64,000 bases of DNA from Allomuricauda sp. NBRC 101325 (GTDB taxonomy: Bacteria > Bacteroidota > Bacteroidia > Flavobacteriales > Flavobacteriaceae): positions 124,001 to 188,000 of the forward strand of contig NZ_BSQF01000002.1 of the NCBI RefSeq assembly GCF_030268205.1, given 5' to 3'. Below the pieces are notes generated by a model that was given only the letters and a program-made list of their open reading frames with translations, made no database searches and had not been told where the DNA came from. How positions within the stretch are numbered: the stretch's first letter is position 1; each line of letters starts with the position of its first letter. Below, one piece after another: positions 17,035 through 27,131 of the stretch. Made by a program: the position numbers and the translations under genes.

Positions 17035-17114
17035 GTGTTAAAATTACATTTTTTTAACGAAATGTTTGCATTTCTAATTTTTCTTCTTTTATTTTGAAGG
17101 TGTATAATGCACAC
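17035..17114. promoter_or_regulatory. susC promoter region with candidate AraR operators
   Basis: A candidate promoter has TTTG at 17065-17068 and TATTTTG at 17090-17096, 43 bp before the susC ATG. GAAATGTTTGCATTTC (17059-17074) is an inverted repeat with 6-bp arms over the -33 element. GTGTTAAAATTACAT (17035-17049) and GTGTATAATGCACAC (17100-17114) share the pattern GTGT-N7-ACA and flank the promoter, the second at the likely transcription start. Which of these AraR binds is unknown. Confidence 0.45.
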
Positions 17115-17139
17115 TTAATAAATAAGTAAACTAAACAAC

Positions 17140-20100
17140 ATGCTAACAAACACACAACTACTGAAGAAGAAGTTGGGTATTTTGAGTCGTATTTGGCTGC
17201 TCCCAATTTTCTTCCTTTTTCTTGGTTTGCAAGGGCAAGCACAAGATTTGACTATCACTGGTGTCGTATCGGAAGCTGCCACAGGTACACCAATTCCAGG
17301 AGTCAACATTTTAGTGAAGGGTACTACCAATGGTGTGGTTTCCGATTTTGATGGGAACTATATCATCAAGGCTACCACAGGAAACGTACTTATCTTTTCC
17401 TATGTAGGATTTAAATCAAAAGAAATTGTTGTTGGGACCAGTTCCGCAATCGATGTAGGACTGGAAGAGGACACCAATGAGTTGGATGAGGTGGTAATTA
17501 TTGGTTACGGTTCGCAGAAAAAATCGGATCTAACAGGTTCAGTTGCCGTGGTGGATACCGAGGATGCCAAGAAATTGGTAACACACGATGTCGCCAAGAT
17601 GATCCAAGGACAGGCACCAGGGGTTACCGTACAATCTTCGGGTGAGCCAGGGGGTTTTGTAAACATTAAAATTAGAGGTATCAGTTCCTTTAGCAACAAC
17701 AACCCGCTTTTTGTGGTTGATGGTATGTTGGTTGACGATCCTTTTGACTTTGCTACGGGTGAAATCGAATCCATTCAGGTGTTGAAAGATGCGTCTTCCG
17801 CTGCCATTTATGGGGTAAGGGGTGCCAATGGGGTTATTATCATCACTACTAAAAAAGGAGCTGAAGGCAAATTGGACATTACCTATAAAAGTTCCATTGG
17901 GTTTCAGAATGTTACCAAAACTATTCCTTTGACCGATCGCGTTGGTTATCAAAACATTACCAATGCGGCTTATGTGAATTCAGGTCAAGCGATTTTGCCA
18001 GGGAACGACCCGTCCAATCCGCTGTTCATCGATAATGTGAGTACAGATTGGCAAGATGAAGCCTATCGCACAGGAGTCTTGGAGAACCATTCCTTGACAT
18101 TTACAGGGGGGTCCTCCATGCTTAACTACAACTTGAACGTGGACTACTTCAAAAACACAGGATATTTAAGAACACCTCAGGCTTATGAGCGTTATTCCAC
18201 GGTTTTAAACCTTGGAGGTAAAAAAGGTAAATTTTCTTATGGTTCCAGATTGAGTTATACCCGTTCCGATAAAGAAAACTTCAATGAGTATTTGGCAGGA
18301 ACATCTTCGATTATCAACTTGTTGCAAGCCATTCCAACTATGCCTGTTTACGATGAAAATCGTTTGGGAGGATATGGTGGTGCCGATAACTTGACGCAAA
18401 GAGCCATTACCTTGAATGTAATCGGGTACAACAATTTGATCACCAATGAAAACTTGAGAAATCGTTTCGCTGGTAACATTTGGGGAGAATATGAAATCAT
18501 CAAAGGCTTAAAATACACCTTGAGGGCCAGTTACGACCGTTTGGATTGGCATGATAGATACTTTAACCCTCCAAGTGATTTGGGATGGTATTACATTACC
18601 ACTCCTGATGAAGCCGCGTTGAACGTGAACACAGGAAATAGAACCCGTACCGTAGTGGACAACCTTTTGGCCTACGACGTGGATTTAGGCAAACACAATA
18701 TTAGCGCACTTTTGGGTTGGATCCAACAAAGGGATGATTTTTATCGTCATTCTTCCCGAGCTGTCGGGTATGATGTGGAGACCATTCCACAGTTGAACTA
18801 CGGGGCTTCGCAAAGTGCTGCCGAATATCAGACCACACAAACTGCAGTGTCTTACATCAGCCGTGTAAACTACGGTTACGATGATAGATATTTGCTAACT
18901 GCCAACTTCAGAAGGGATAAAACCTCTTTGTTCCGCGAAGAATTGAATACTGGTGATTACTATTCTTTTTCCGGGGCATGGAAAGTGCACAACGAAAGCT
19001 GGGTAAGCCTTCCAGATTGGTGGGAAACCTTGAAAATTAGAGGTGGTTATGGTGTGTTGGGTAACAATACAGTTGCTCCCTATGCTTATTCTCCAACCGT
19101 AAATGCCTTTGCCAGCTATGTGTTCGACAATGAATTGGCCAATGGTACCACCGTTGTAACGGCAACTGACCCTAACTTAAAATGGGAAGATACCAAAACA
19201 GTGAACGCTGCTATCGAAGTGGGAATGTTCAACAACAAGCTTCAGTTTTCTGCGGAATACTTTGAGAAAAAATCCACAGATATTTTAGCGGATGTTCCAC
19301 TACCATTGTCATCGGGATCTATTAATTCCGCTTGGGGCGTAGTGGTTCGTAAAAATGCTGCCGACGTAAAAAACAACGGTATGGAATTTACCATGTCGTA
19401 CAACAATCAAGATCACGACTTCAAATACAACATTTCGGCAAACTTGGGTACGTTGAAAAACGAAGTATTGCGAATCGGTGAAAACAACAACCCAATTTCG
19501 GTAGGGGAACACCGCACCGAAGTAGGTCGTTCCATTGGTGAGATCTACGCTTACGAAACCGATGGATTGTTCCAAAGTCAAGAGGAAATCGATGCTCATG
19601 CATCACAACCTGGGGCACAGCCCGGTGATGTAAAGTTCAAGGATTTGAACAACGATGGTTTTATCAACGATGAGGATAGAAGCTTCCAAGGGGTTACCAT
19701 TCCAAAATACAGCTACGGTCTAAATTTTAGCGCCGATTACAAAAACTTTGATTTCTCCATGTTCTGGCAAGGACAAGGTGGCAACAAAATCTACAATGGA
19801 ACCTACAATGGTTTAATGATCGGAGGGTTGTTGAACCACCACACCGATATGTTGGATTACTGGACACCTACCAATACCGATACAAATATTCCTAGACCAG
19901 ATGTTACAGAGGCGAATGCCAATGCAAGGTCTTCGGATAGATTTGTTGAAAAAGGAGATTACATCCGTTTGCAGACCCTTCAATTGGGTTATGTGATTCC
20001 AACGGAGAAAATCAATTTCCTTAACCACATGAGGGTTTATGTTTCTGCACAGAACCTTTTAACCATAACCAGTTATAGAGGTTATGATCCAGACTTTGCC

Positions 20101-20187
20101 AGTGACGGATTGTTCAGAAGAGGATTCGAATTTGGTTCTTTTCCAAATCCAAGAACATTGTCCTTAGGAATGGAAGTGAAATTTTAA
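17140..20187 (+). CDS. SusC/RagA-type TonB-dependent outer-membrane transporter
   Basis: The 1015-residue protein has a signal peptide ending GQAQ, an N-terminal carboxypeptidase-regulatory-like domain (about residues 38-115), a plug domain with the SusC signature LKDASSAAIYGVRGANG, and a long beta-barrel ending in an aromatic-type C-terminus (GMEVKF). It should import oligosaccharides, here predicted arabino-oligosaccharides, across the outer membrane using TonB-ExbBD energy. susD follows 20 bp later; the pair opens the fifteen-gene arabinan locus and faces the divergent AraR-type gene. Confidence 0.95.
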   Translation: MLTNTQLLKKKLGILSRIWLLPIFFLFLGLQGQAQDLTITGVVSEAATGTPIPGVNILVKGTTNGVVSDFDGNYIIKATTGNVLIFSYVGFKSKEIVVGTSSAIDVGLEEDTNELDEVVIIGYGSQKKSDLTGSVAVVDTEDAKKLVTHDVAKMIQGQAPGVTVQSSGEPGGFVNIKIRGISSFSNNNPLFVVDGMLVDDPFDFATGEIESIQVLKDASSAAIYGVRGANGVIIITTKKGAEGKLDITYKSSIGFQNVTKTIPLTDRVGYQNITNAAYVNSGQAILPGNDPSNPLFIDNVSTDWQDEAYRTGVLENHSLTFTGGSSMLNYNLNVDYFKNTGYLRTPQAYERYSTVLNLGGKKGKFSYGSRLSYTRSDKENFNEYLAGTSSIINLLQAIPTMPVYDENRLGGYGGADNLTQRAITLNVIGYNNLITNENLRNRFAGNIWGEYEIIKGLKYTLRASYDRLDWHDRYFNPPSDLGWYYITTPDEAALNVNTGNRTRTVVDNLLAYDVDLGKHNISALLGWIQQRDDFYRHSSRAVGYDVETIPQLNYGASQSAAEYQTTQTAVSYISRVNYGYDDRYLLTANFRRDKTSLFREELNTGDYYSFSGAWKVHNESWVSLPDWWETLKIRGGYGVLGNNTVAPYAYSPTVNAFASYVFDNELANGTTVVTATDPNLKWEDTKTVNAAIEVGMFNNKLQFSAEYFEKKSTDILADVPLPLSSGSINSAWGVVVRKNAADVKNNGMEFTMSYNNQDHDFKYNISANLGTLKNEVLRIGENNNPISVGEHRTEVGRSIGEIYAYETDGLFQSQEEIDAHASQPGAQPGDVKFKDLNNDGFINDEDRSFQGVTIPKYSYGLNFSADYKNFDFSMFWQGQGGNKIYNGTYNGLMIGGLLNHHTDMLDYWTPTNTDTNIPRPDVTEANANARSSDRFVEKGDYIRLQTLQLGYVIPTEKINFLNHMRVYVSAQNLLTITSYRGYDPDFASDGLFRRGFEFGSFPNPRTLSLGMEVKF

Positions 20188-20207
20188 TCATCTGAAATTA
20201 AGCAAAC

Positions 20208-21773
20208 ATGTACACAAAAATATTTAAACAACTAGGATTGATCGCAGTTTCAGGTCTGTTGATGACCAGCTGTGTGAAAGAAGAAGACTTGGTTCAGGTA
20301 AACCCTAACGAACAATCAGAAGAGTCGTTTTGGCAAACCGATGAAGATGCCCTAAAGGGAGTGAATTCCATTTATGGAAGCATGATGATCGATGGAACCT
20401 ACATGCGAAGCACCCAGATGCTGTTGGATCTTAAGGATGATGGAACACGAAGTAACAGTCCGTGGGCAGCAATGGCCAACATCGGAAAATTCAACTCCAG
20501 TATTGCCGACGAGGCCATCTACGGTTGGACCTATCGTGATTTCTACCAAGGAATTTTCAGGGCCAATCAGGTTTTTGACAATATAGAGGATATCGAGTTC
20601 GAAGACGGAGCATTGAAGAATAGAATTTTGGGTCAAGCACATTTTTTAAGAGGCTTGTATATGTTCCACATGGTAAATTTCTTTAGAAATGTTCCCATTC
20701 CTTTGAGCAATGAAACCTTGGTGCACGAACAAAAAACACAAGAAGAAGGTTGGGCACAAGTTATATCCGATCTTCAAGCTGCAGCCGATTTATTGCCAAC
20801 AACTTATGACAACGTATCTGGTTTGGATCAAGGGGATACAGGTCGTGCTACCAAAGGAGCTGCTTTGGCCTATTTGGGAAAAGCACAATTGTTCAACCAC
20901 GATTTCAGCTCCGCTAGAGATACTTTTAAACAAGTAATCGATTTAGGAATCTATGCATTGGTTCCGAACTATGCGGACAATTTTACCACCGCTAATGAAA
21001 ATAATAGCGAGTCCATTTTTGAAATCCAATTTAGCAGGGATGCTGGTGGAGTTGACTTGAGCTGGGGTAGTGTTCCTGTGGCAAGTTGGAGTAGAACCAC
21101 CGCTCGTGCCATTACTTACGCTCCCCGTAATTTTGGATGGACAGATGCACAGCCTACTTGGGCACTTTTCAACGACTTTATGTCGGAACGTACCGTGGAT
21201 GACCAACAAGACCCACGGTTAAATGTGACCATAGCTTGGAACGATCCCGCCGGGTATCAACTTTACGGACATGAATTTTCTGAATTCTATGCCGCGAACG
21301 CAGCAGATTTGAACGATTTGTTCATCAACAAATACCAAAATTCGGATGGAAGCAGGGCCGATGAATACGATTGGCGTTCAGGAATCAATGAAAGATTGAT
21401 GCGCTATGCGGATGTTTTGTTGATGTATGCTGAAACTTTGAATGAAACAGGAGCCACAGGTGAAGCATATACCTATATCCAAATGGTAAGAGACCGTGTG
21501 AACCTTCCTAACCTTCAAGATGTAAAACCTGGAATGTCGCAAGCAGAAATGCGTGATCAAATTGCACACGAAAGATTTTTGGAATTTGCATTGGAAGGTC
21601 ATAGGTTCGACGACATCAGACGATGGGGCTGGTTAGAAGATGCTACCAAATTGGCTTGGTTGCAATCCCGTGATTCGGAGTTCGAGACTTATGTTCCCGG
21701 AAGAGAATATTTTCCCTTACCACAATCGGAAGTGGATAACAATCCTGGGATGAATCAAAACCCAGGATATTAA
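20208..21773 (+). CDS. SusD/RagB-type surface glycan-binding lipoprotein
   Basis: The 521-residue protein has a lipoprotein signal (LLMTSC) and the SusD/RagB alpha-helical fold: an N-terminal SusD-like domain and a C-terminal RagB domain ending in HERFLEFALEGHRFDDIRRW and a PLPQSEVDNNPG tail. The residues after the lipidated Cys are VKEED, fitting the flavobacterial lipoprotein export signal X-K-(D/E)2, so surface exposure is expected. SusD caps the SusC barrel and delivers glycan. Ligand specificity is inferred from the downstream arabinan enzymes. A strong hairpin follows the gene. Confidence 0.94.
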   Translation: MYTKIFKQLGLIAVSGLLMTSCVKEEDLVQVNPNEQSEESFWQTDEDALKGVNSIYGSMMIDGTYMRSTQMLLDLKDDGTRSNSPWAAMANIGKFNSSIADEAIYGWTYRDFYQGIFRANQVFDNIEDIEFEDGALKNRILGQAHFLRGLYMFHMVNFFRNVPIPLSNETLVHEQKTQEEGWAQVISDLQAAADLLPTTYDNVSGLDQGDTGRATKGAALAYLGKAQLFNHDFSSARDTFKQVIDLGIYALVPNYADNFTTANENNSESIFEIQFSRDAGGVDLSWGSVPVASWSRTTARAITYAPRNFGWTDAQPTWALFNDFMSERTVDDQQDPRLNVTIAWNDPAGYQLYGHEFSEFYAANAADLNDLFINKYQNSDGSRADEYDWRSGINERLMRYADVLLMYAETLNETGATGEAYTYIQMVRDRVNLPNLQDVKPGMSQAEMRDQIAHERFLEFALEGHRFDDIRRWGWLEDATKLAWLQSRDSEFETYVPGREYFPLPQSEVDNNPGMNQNPGY

Positions 21774-21814
21774 TAATAGTGCATACTCATATGGGTTAGT
21801 TTAGTTAATTAAGA

Positions 21815-21841
21815 GTTCCGCGCCCTTCCTAGGCGCGGAAC
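21815..21841 (+). terminator. Strong stem-loop between susD and the enzyme genes
   Basis: GTTCCGCGCC pairs perfectly with GGCGCGGAAC over a 7-base loop, a 10-bp GC-rich stem 42 bp after the susD stop. It is followed by ATTTATCTG rather than a clean T-run, so it may be a partial terminator or an mRNA-stabilising 3' end that raises susCD over the downstream enzyme genes. Confidence 0.6.
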
Positions 21842-21926
21842 ATTTATCTGCCCAATTGAAAATGTACGGGATGAGATATAATTTTTAAATAAAAAATGTT
21901 CAAAAACTGATTGATAATAGAAAACG

Positions 21927-23471
21927 ATGAGACAAATAAAATCAATAGTAATAGCGGGCCTACTTTTAACTTTTCCAAGGTTTGTGGGAGCACAGACCAC
22001 GGTAAAAATTTCAGAACCCGAAGATGAAGTGATTATCAGCAAACATATTTACGGTCATTTTTCTGAACATTTGGGACGTTGTATCTATGATGGACTTTAT
22101 GTGGGCCAAGAAAGTGCAATTCCCAACCAAGATGGGGTGCGTTCCGATATTATCGATGCCCTTATCGACCTAAAAATTCCAAACCTTCGTTGGCCAGGCG
22201 GATGTTTCGCCGATACCTACCACTGGAAAGATGGCGTAGGACCTAGAGAAGACAGACCATCCATGGTAAACCGTTGGTGGGGAGGGGTTACCGAAGACAA
22301 TAGCTTTGGAACCCACGACTTTTTGAACCTATGCGAAACACTGGGTGCTGAACCTTATTTGGCCGCAAATGTGGGAAGTAGTTCTGTTCAAGAGTTTACC
22401 GAATATGTGGAGTACGTACTTCATAAAGGAGGAAGTCCAATGGCAGAATGGCGTAAAGAAAACGGTCGTGAGAACCCTTGGGCCGTTAAATATTGGGGAG
22501 TTGGAAACGAAATGTGGGGCTGTGGGGGTAACATGACCGCTGAGCACTATGCAAATGTATATCGCCAGTATGCCACCTTCATGACCGATTGGACCAATAG
22601 TGATGGCTTATTTAGAATTGCTTCAGGAGCCAATGTGGATGATTACCACTGGACCGAAGTGTTGATGAGGGATATTCCTAAAAGTTTGATAGAAGGAGTT
22701 GCCTTGCACTCCTATTCTTTTGTGGAATGGAATGAAAAAGGTTCTTCTGTGGATTATAGCGAAGAGCAATACTTTTCTACCATGAAAACCGCATTGATGA
22801 TGGATGAGTTGATCGTGAACCACACTGCGATCATGGACAAATACGATCCAGAAAACAAAATTGCTTTGGTTGTTGATGAATGGGGAGGCTGGTACGAAGT
22901 GATGGAAGGAACCAACCCAGGTTTCCTGTACCAACAAAACACCATGCGCGATGCGATGATTGCAGGAACAACTTTGAACATTTTCAACAATCATGCAGAT
23001 CGAGTAAAAATGGCCAACTTGGCGCAAACGGTTAATGTGCTACAAGCCGTGGTGTTGACAGAAGGAGAAAAAATGCTTCTGACACCGACCTACCACGTTA
23101 TGAAAATGTACAATGTGCATCAAGATGCAACTTTATTGCCCGTTTCTTTTGATGGTCCAACCTACGAATTTGAAGGAGAGAGCTTGCCTGCAATTTCTGC
23201 ATCCGCTTCAAAAAATAAAGAAGGAGAAGTGCATGTTTCCCTGGTTAATATCGATGCCCATAAAAGTCATACCGTAAGTCTTTCGGTGGAGCAATTTGGT
23301 GCGAAAAACCTAACAGGAACTATTCTTTCTTCAAAAGATTTACAAGACCACAATTCATTTGAGGCACCAGAAACTATTCAGCCCAAGGAATTGAAATCCA
23401 TCAAAATTAAAAAGGGAGTGGCTGAAATTGAATTACCTCCTTTTTCTGTATTGGTATTAAAAGCTGAATAA
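21927..23471 (+). CDS. GH51 alpha-L-arabinofuranosidase, exported
   Basis: The 514-residue protein has a type I signal peptide (ending FVGAQ) and the GH51 barrel: RWPGGCFAD, the acid/base Glu near residue 195 in GVGNEMWGCG, and the nucleophile Glu near 318 in VVDEWGGWYEV. It should remove terminal alpha-L-arabinofuranosyl residues from arabinan or arabino-oligosaccharides. No lipobox is present, so it is probably soluble in the periplasm. It is the first enzyme gene after the susD hairpin, with the next start 7 bp downstream. Confidence 0.93.
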   Translation: MRQIKSIVIAGLLLTFPRFVGAQTTVKISEPEDEVIISKHIYGHFSEHLGRCIYDGLYVGQESAIPNQDGVRSDIIDALIDLKIPNLRWPGGCFADTYHWKDGVGPREDRPSMVNRWWGGVTEDNSFGTHDFLNLCETLGAEPYLAANVGSSSVQEFTEYVEYVLHKGGSPMAEWRKENGRENPWAVKYWGVGNEMWGCGGNMTAEHYANVYRQYATFMTDWTNSDGLFRIASGANVDDYHWTEVLMRDIPKSLIEGVALHSYSFVEWNEKGSSVDYSEEQYFSTMKTALMMDELIVNHTAIMDKYDPENKIALVVDEWGGWYEVMEGTNPGFLYQQNTMRDAMIAGTTLNIFNNHADRVKMANLAQTVNVLQAVVLTEGEKMLLTPTYHVMKMYNVHQDATLLPVSFDGPTYEFEGESLPAISASASKNKEGEVHVSLVNIDAHKSHTVSLSVEQFGAKNLTGTILSSKDLQDHNSFEAPETIQPKELKSIKIKKGVAEIELPPFSVLVLKAE

Positions 23472-23478
23472 AATCAGA

Positions 23479-25113
23479 TTGAGAGCAATAGGTTCACATA
23501 CAATAAATTGTAAAGCAATGCTTTGGGCATTTGGATTCCTATTGGTTTTAGGAGTGCAAAGTTGTTCCAAAGATGACCCAGCCACACCAAATCCAGAACC
23601 AGAAGTTATTGATCCAACCCCAACGGAACCCGAAGAGGAAGAAGAAACTTTTGATGGCCCAACCTATGCGGATGATTACACACCATTGGCAGCTTGGTCC
23701 AACAGGGATTCATGGAATTTGGCCAATGTGCACGACCCAACCGTGGTAAAACAAGGGGAATATTATTACATGTACCAAACCGATGCTTCCTATGGAAATG
23801 CTCACGAAGGAAATGGGCATTTTCACGGGAGAAGATCAAAAGATTTGGTCAATTGGGAATATTTGGGTGCTACCATGCAAGAAGCACCAACTTGGGTAAA
23901 AGATTCCTTAAACACGAATCGTGTAAAAATGGGACTTCCCGAGATTGAAAATCCGAGCTATGGCTATTGGGCACCTTGTGTAAGACAAGTGGGTGGAGTG
24001 TATCGCATGTACTACAGCCTTGTGGTGCATGAGTTGATTGAAGGAGATGACGATTGCGCCTCTTGGGGCGAAAGACCCTATATCGGAATGATGGAAACCA
24101 CCGATTTGGCCTCCAATGTTTGGGAAGACAAAGGAATGGTGGTCACTGCAATTCCCGATGGAGTGGAAGATTATTACCGCGATGATTGTGGGGACTGGAG
24201 CTCCTATTACAAATTCAACGGAATAGACCCCAGTTTTATAGAAACTCCTGAAGGTGAACAATGGCTGATCTATGGGTCTTGGATGACAGGAATCGCTGCC
24301 GTTCAGTTAGATCCGACCACAGGTAAACCATTTCAATTGGAAACGGAAGCCGACTATGGAATCCGAATTGCGGGCCGTGGTTCGCCAGCTGTGAATCGAT
24401 GGCAAGCTTTGGAGGGTGCAGAGATCATCTATAACGAAGACACGGGATATTATTACCTCTTCTTGGCTTATGACGAATTATCGAAAGCATATAACACAAG
24501 AGTGGCAAGATCTACTTCCATTTTGGGACCATTCGTAGGAATAAATGGTGCCAATGTTTCCCAAGGAGCCGAGTGTTGGCCCATGATTACACACCCATAT
24601 GCATTTAATGATCACACAGGTTGGGTGGGCTTTTCACATTGCGCTATCTTTAAGGATGATCTATCGGGAAAATGGTATTACACATCACAGGCAAGACTGC
24701 CCGAAGGTGTACCTGGAATCAATGTGTCAAATGCAGTGATGATGGGGCATGTTCGTGAATTGGAATGGACGTCCGATGGTTGGCCTGTTGTGGCACCCGA
24801 ACGCTATGCAGCAGTTCCAGAAACCGAAATTACCGAGGCCGATATTGTTGGGTCTTGGCAACAAATAACCATGGAATACCAATATCAAGTGCAACAAACG
24901 GCACAAAATGTTACGTTCAACGCAGATGGGACTTTAGGAGGTGCTATGAGCGGCTCATGGTCTTTGGAAAGTGCAACCAAAACATTAATGGTAAACGGTA
25001 TTGAATGCAAGTTGCTAGATGCTTGGGATTGGGAAGCCTCAACCCGAAAAGTGACCTTGTCCTATTCGGGTTTAACCGATTTGGGCAGACCCGTTTGGGC
25101 CAAAAAGAATTAG
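23479..25113 (+). CDS. GH43 lipoprotein with acidic linker, probable surface endo-arabinanase
   Basis: The protein carries a lipobox (GVQSC) followed by SKDD, matching the surface-export motif X-K-(D/E)2, and then a Pro/Glu-rich linker of about 25 residues. The GH43 five-blade propeller shows the catalytic set HDPTVV (base), GIDPSFIE (pKa modulator) and ALEGAEII (acid). A C-terminal beta-rich domain of about 80 residues begins near VGSWQQI. The layout resembles arabinan endo-1,5-alpha-L-arabinosidases. The start is TTG at 23479, which supplies the positive charges of the signal; the ATG at 23518 is the alternative. Confidence 0.85.
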   Translation: MRAIGSHTINCKAMLWAFGFLLVLGVQSCSKDDPATPNPEPEVIDPTPTEPEEEEETFDGPTYADDYTPLAAWSNRDSWNLANVHDPTVVKQGEYYYMYQTDASYGNAHEGNGHFHGRRSKDLVNWEYLGATMQEAPTWVKDSLNTNRVKMGLPEIENPSYGYWAPCVRQVGGVYRMYYSLVVHELIEGDDDCASWGERPYIGMMETTDLASNVWEDKGMVVTAIPDGVEDYYRDDCGDWSSYYKFNGIDPSFIETPEGEQWLIYGSWMTGIAAVQLDPTTGKPFQLETEADYGIRIAGRGSPAVNRWQALEGAEIIYNEDTGYYYLFLAYDELSKAYNTRVARSTSILGPFVGINGANVSQGAECWPMITHPYAFNDHTGWVGFSHCAIFKDDLSGKWYYTSQARLPEGVPGINVSNAVMMGHVRELEWTSDGWPVVAPERYAAVPETEITEADIVGSWQQITMEYQYQVQQTAQNVTFNADGTLGGAMSGSWSLESATKTLMVNGIECKLLDAWDWEASTRKVTLSYSGLTDLGRPVWAKKN

Positions 25114-25117
25114 TGAA

Positions 25118-26113
25118 ATGAAAAAAAGTTTATTCATATTATCTGGAATCCTACTTTTTTCTTGCAAGCAAGAAAAGGAAGCTTCCATTCAAGTTGAAGA
25201 AAAACCATCTTTGACCGAAGCCAAGGAATTGTCCATAAACAATCCCATCATAACGGATGTTTATACAGCGGATCCAGCGGCCATTGTCCACAACGATACC
25301 GTGTATTTGTACGCTGGGCATGATGAAGCACCAAACGATTTCAATTTTTATAAAATGGATGAATGGTTGGTCTTTTCATCCATTAATATGGTTGATTGGA
25401 CTTCGCATCCAGTTCCCTTAAAAGTAACCGATTTTGAATGGGCCAAAGCCGATGCTTGGGCTGCCCAAGTAATCGAACGAAATGGGAAGTTTTATTGGTA
25501 TGTTACCGTAGAACATGGCACCATTCCAGGAAAATCCATTGGAGTGGCTGTTGCAGATAGCCCAACAGGACCCTTTAAAGATGCGTTGGGAAAAGCGTTG
25601 ATCACCAACGATATGACTAAGGCAACCGACATTTCTTGGGACGATATTGATCCCTCGGTAATTATAGATGATGATGGCCAAGCTTATCTGTTCTGGGGAA
25701 ATACGGCTTGCTACTATGCCAAACTCAAAGAAAACATGGTGGAATTGGATGGAGAGATAAAAACTATCGACCTACCTAATTTTACAGAAGCACCTTGGAT
25801 CCATAAAAAAGGAGAATGGTATTACTTGTCTTATGCCTTTCAATTTCCAGAAAAAACGGCTTATGCAATGAGCAAGTCCATAGATGGTCCTTGGGAATAC
25901 AAAGGAATTTTAAACGAATTGGCTGGAAACAGCAACACCAACCATCAAGCCATACTAGAGTACAAAGGGTTGGATTACTTCATTTACCATACTGGGGGAA
26001 TCCAACCCAATGGAGGAAGTTTTAGAAGGTCGGTAAGCATCGACCGATTGCATTACAATGAAGACGGAACATTAAAACGTGTCATCATGACCTCAGAAGG
26101 AATTCAAAAATAA
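25118..26113 (+). CDS. GH43 lipoprotein, probable alpha-L-arabinofuranosidase
   Basis: The 331-residue protein has a lipoprotein signal (LLFSC) and a single GH43 propeller with catalytic residues in TADPAAIV, DIDPSVII and FTEAPWIH. After the Cys the sequence is KQEKEAS, which does not fit the surface-export motif, so a periplasm-facing anchor is likely. Exo-arabinofuranosidase action on short oligosaccharides fits the context, but the GH43 subfamily could not be assigned and beta-xylosidase activity is possible. It starts 4 bp after the previous gene and the next starts 5 bp after it, so these genes are tightly co-transcribed. Confidence 0.83.
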   Translation: MKKSLFILSGILLFSCKQEKEASIQVEEKPSLTEAKELSINNPIITDVYTADPAAIVHNDTVYLYAGHDEAPNDFNFYKMDEWLVFSSINMVDWTSHPVPLKVTDFEWAKADAWAAQVIERNGKFYWYVTVEHGTIPGKSIGVAVADSPTGPFKDALGKALITNDMTKATDISWDDIDPSVIIDDDGQAYLFWGNTACYYAKLKENMVELDGEIKTIDLPNFTEAPWIHKKGEWYYLSYAFQFPEKTAYAMSKSIDGPWEYKGILNELAGNSNTNHQAILEYKGLDYFIYHTGGIQPNGGSFRRSVSIDRLHYNEDGTLKRVIMTSEGIQK

Positions 26114-26118
26114 GAGCA

Positions 26119-27102
26119 ATGGGAAAGAGTTCAAGTATATTGGTAATGTTGGCTTTAATAGTGTCTTTCGGGTCGTGTGCTCAAAAAAGACCAATTACCC
26201 ATGATCCAGTGGTTGCAAAACAGGGCGATACTTATTATTTGTTTTGCACTGGACCGGGCATCACAAGCTTTACCTCCAAGGATCTTAAAAATTGGACGCA
26301 AGAAGACCCAGTTTTTGCCGAAAGTCCAGAATGGGCTTTGGATGTCGCTCCTGGATTCAATGGGCATATTTGGGCTCCTGATATTTCTTTCCACAACGGA
26401 ACTTACTATTTGTACTATTCCATTTCTGCATTTGGAAAAAATACCTCTGCCATTGGATTGGTTACCAATGCAACCTTAAATCCAGATGATGCTAATTATA
26501 AATGGGAAGATCAAGGCATTGTTATTCAATCCGTGCCCAACCGCGATTTATGGAATGCTATCGACCCCAATTTAATTTTTGATGAAAGCGGCATACCATG
26601 GTTAGCCTTTGGCTCCTTTTGGAATGGTCTTAAAATGGTTAAAATGAATGCCAACCTCAAAGAAGTGGCCCAGCCCGAAGAATGGCATACCATTGCCAGA
26701 AGGGATAGGGATGCTGGTTTAGCCGACGATGATCCCGGAAATGCTGCATTGGAAGGACCTTTTATCTTTAAAAAAGATGACTACTATTATCAGTTTTTGT
26801 CTTGGGATTTCTGTTGTCGAGGCGAGGACAGTACCTATAAATTAATGGTTGGCCGTTCAAAATCAGTTATGGGACCTTATTTGGATAAGGATGGAAAACG
26901 ACTTGACGAAGGAGGTGGTTCAATGGTTATCGAAGGTAATAAAAACTGGTATGGCGTTGGACACAATAGTGTGTTCACATTTGATGGAAAAGACTACAAT
27001 TTTATGCACGGCTATGATGCCAGTGACAATGGTCTGCCTAAACTCATTGTAAAAGAAGTTAACTGGGAAGGCGGTTGGCCCGTTGTTGCCCCCATGGAAT
27101 AA
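26119..27102 (+). CDS. GH43 arabinan endo-1,5-alpha-L-arabinosidase-like enzyme
   Basis: The 327-residue exported protein has a signal ending SFGSC, a weak lipobox with Phe at -3. The GH43 propeller follows almost at once, with HDPVV, AIDPNLI and ALEGPFIF as the catalytic triad and the NGHIWAPDISF block of endo-arabinanases. Similarity is highest to compact single-domain arabinanases. It could make a second endo-cut in the periplasm, or act at the surface if the lipoprotein is exported. There is no acidic motif after the Cys (AQKRP). The 3' end runs to within 29 bp of the GH127 start. Confidence 0.86.
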   Translation: MGKSSSILVMLALIVSFGSCAQKRPITHDPVVAKQGDTYYLFCTGPGITSFTSKDLKNWTQEDPVFAESPEWALDVAPGFNGHIWAPDISFHNGTYYLYYSISAFGKNTSAIGLVTNATLNPDDANYKWEDQGIVIQSVPNRDLWNAIDPNLIFDESGIPWLAFGSFWNGLKMVKMNANLKEVAQPEEWHTIARRDRDAGLADDDPGNAALEGPFIFKKDDYYYQFLSWDFCCRGEDSTYKLMVGRSKSVMGPYLDKDGKRLDEGGGSMVIEGNKNWYGVGHNSVFTFDGKDYNFMHGYDASDNGLPKLIVKEVNWEGGWPVVAPME

Positions 27103-27131
27103 ATAATGAATCAAACTATTTCATATTGCGA

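Noticed and set aside
27075..27131. Longer GH127 start at 27075
   Set aside because: It overlaps the preceding gene and places 19 residues before a clear lipoprotein signal peptide.
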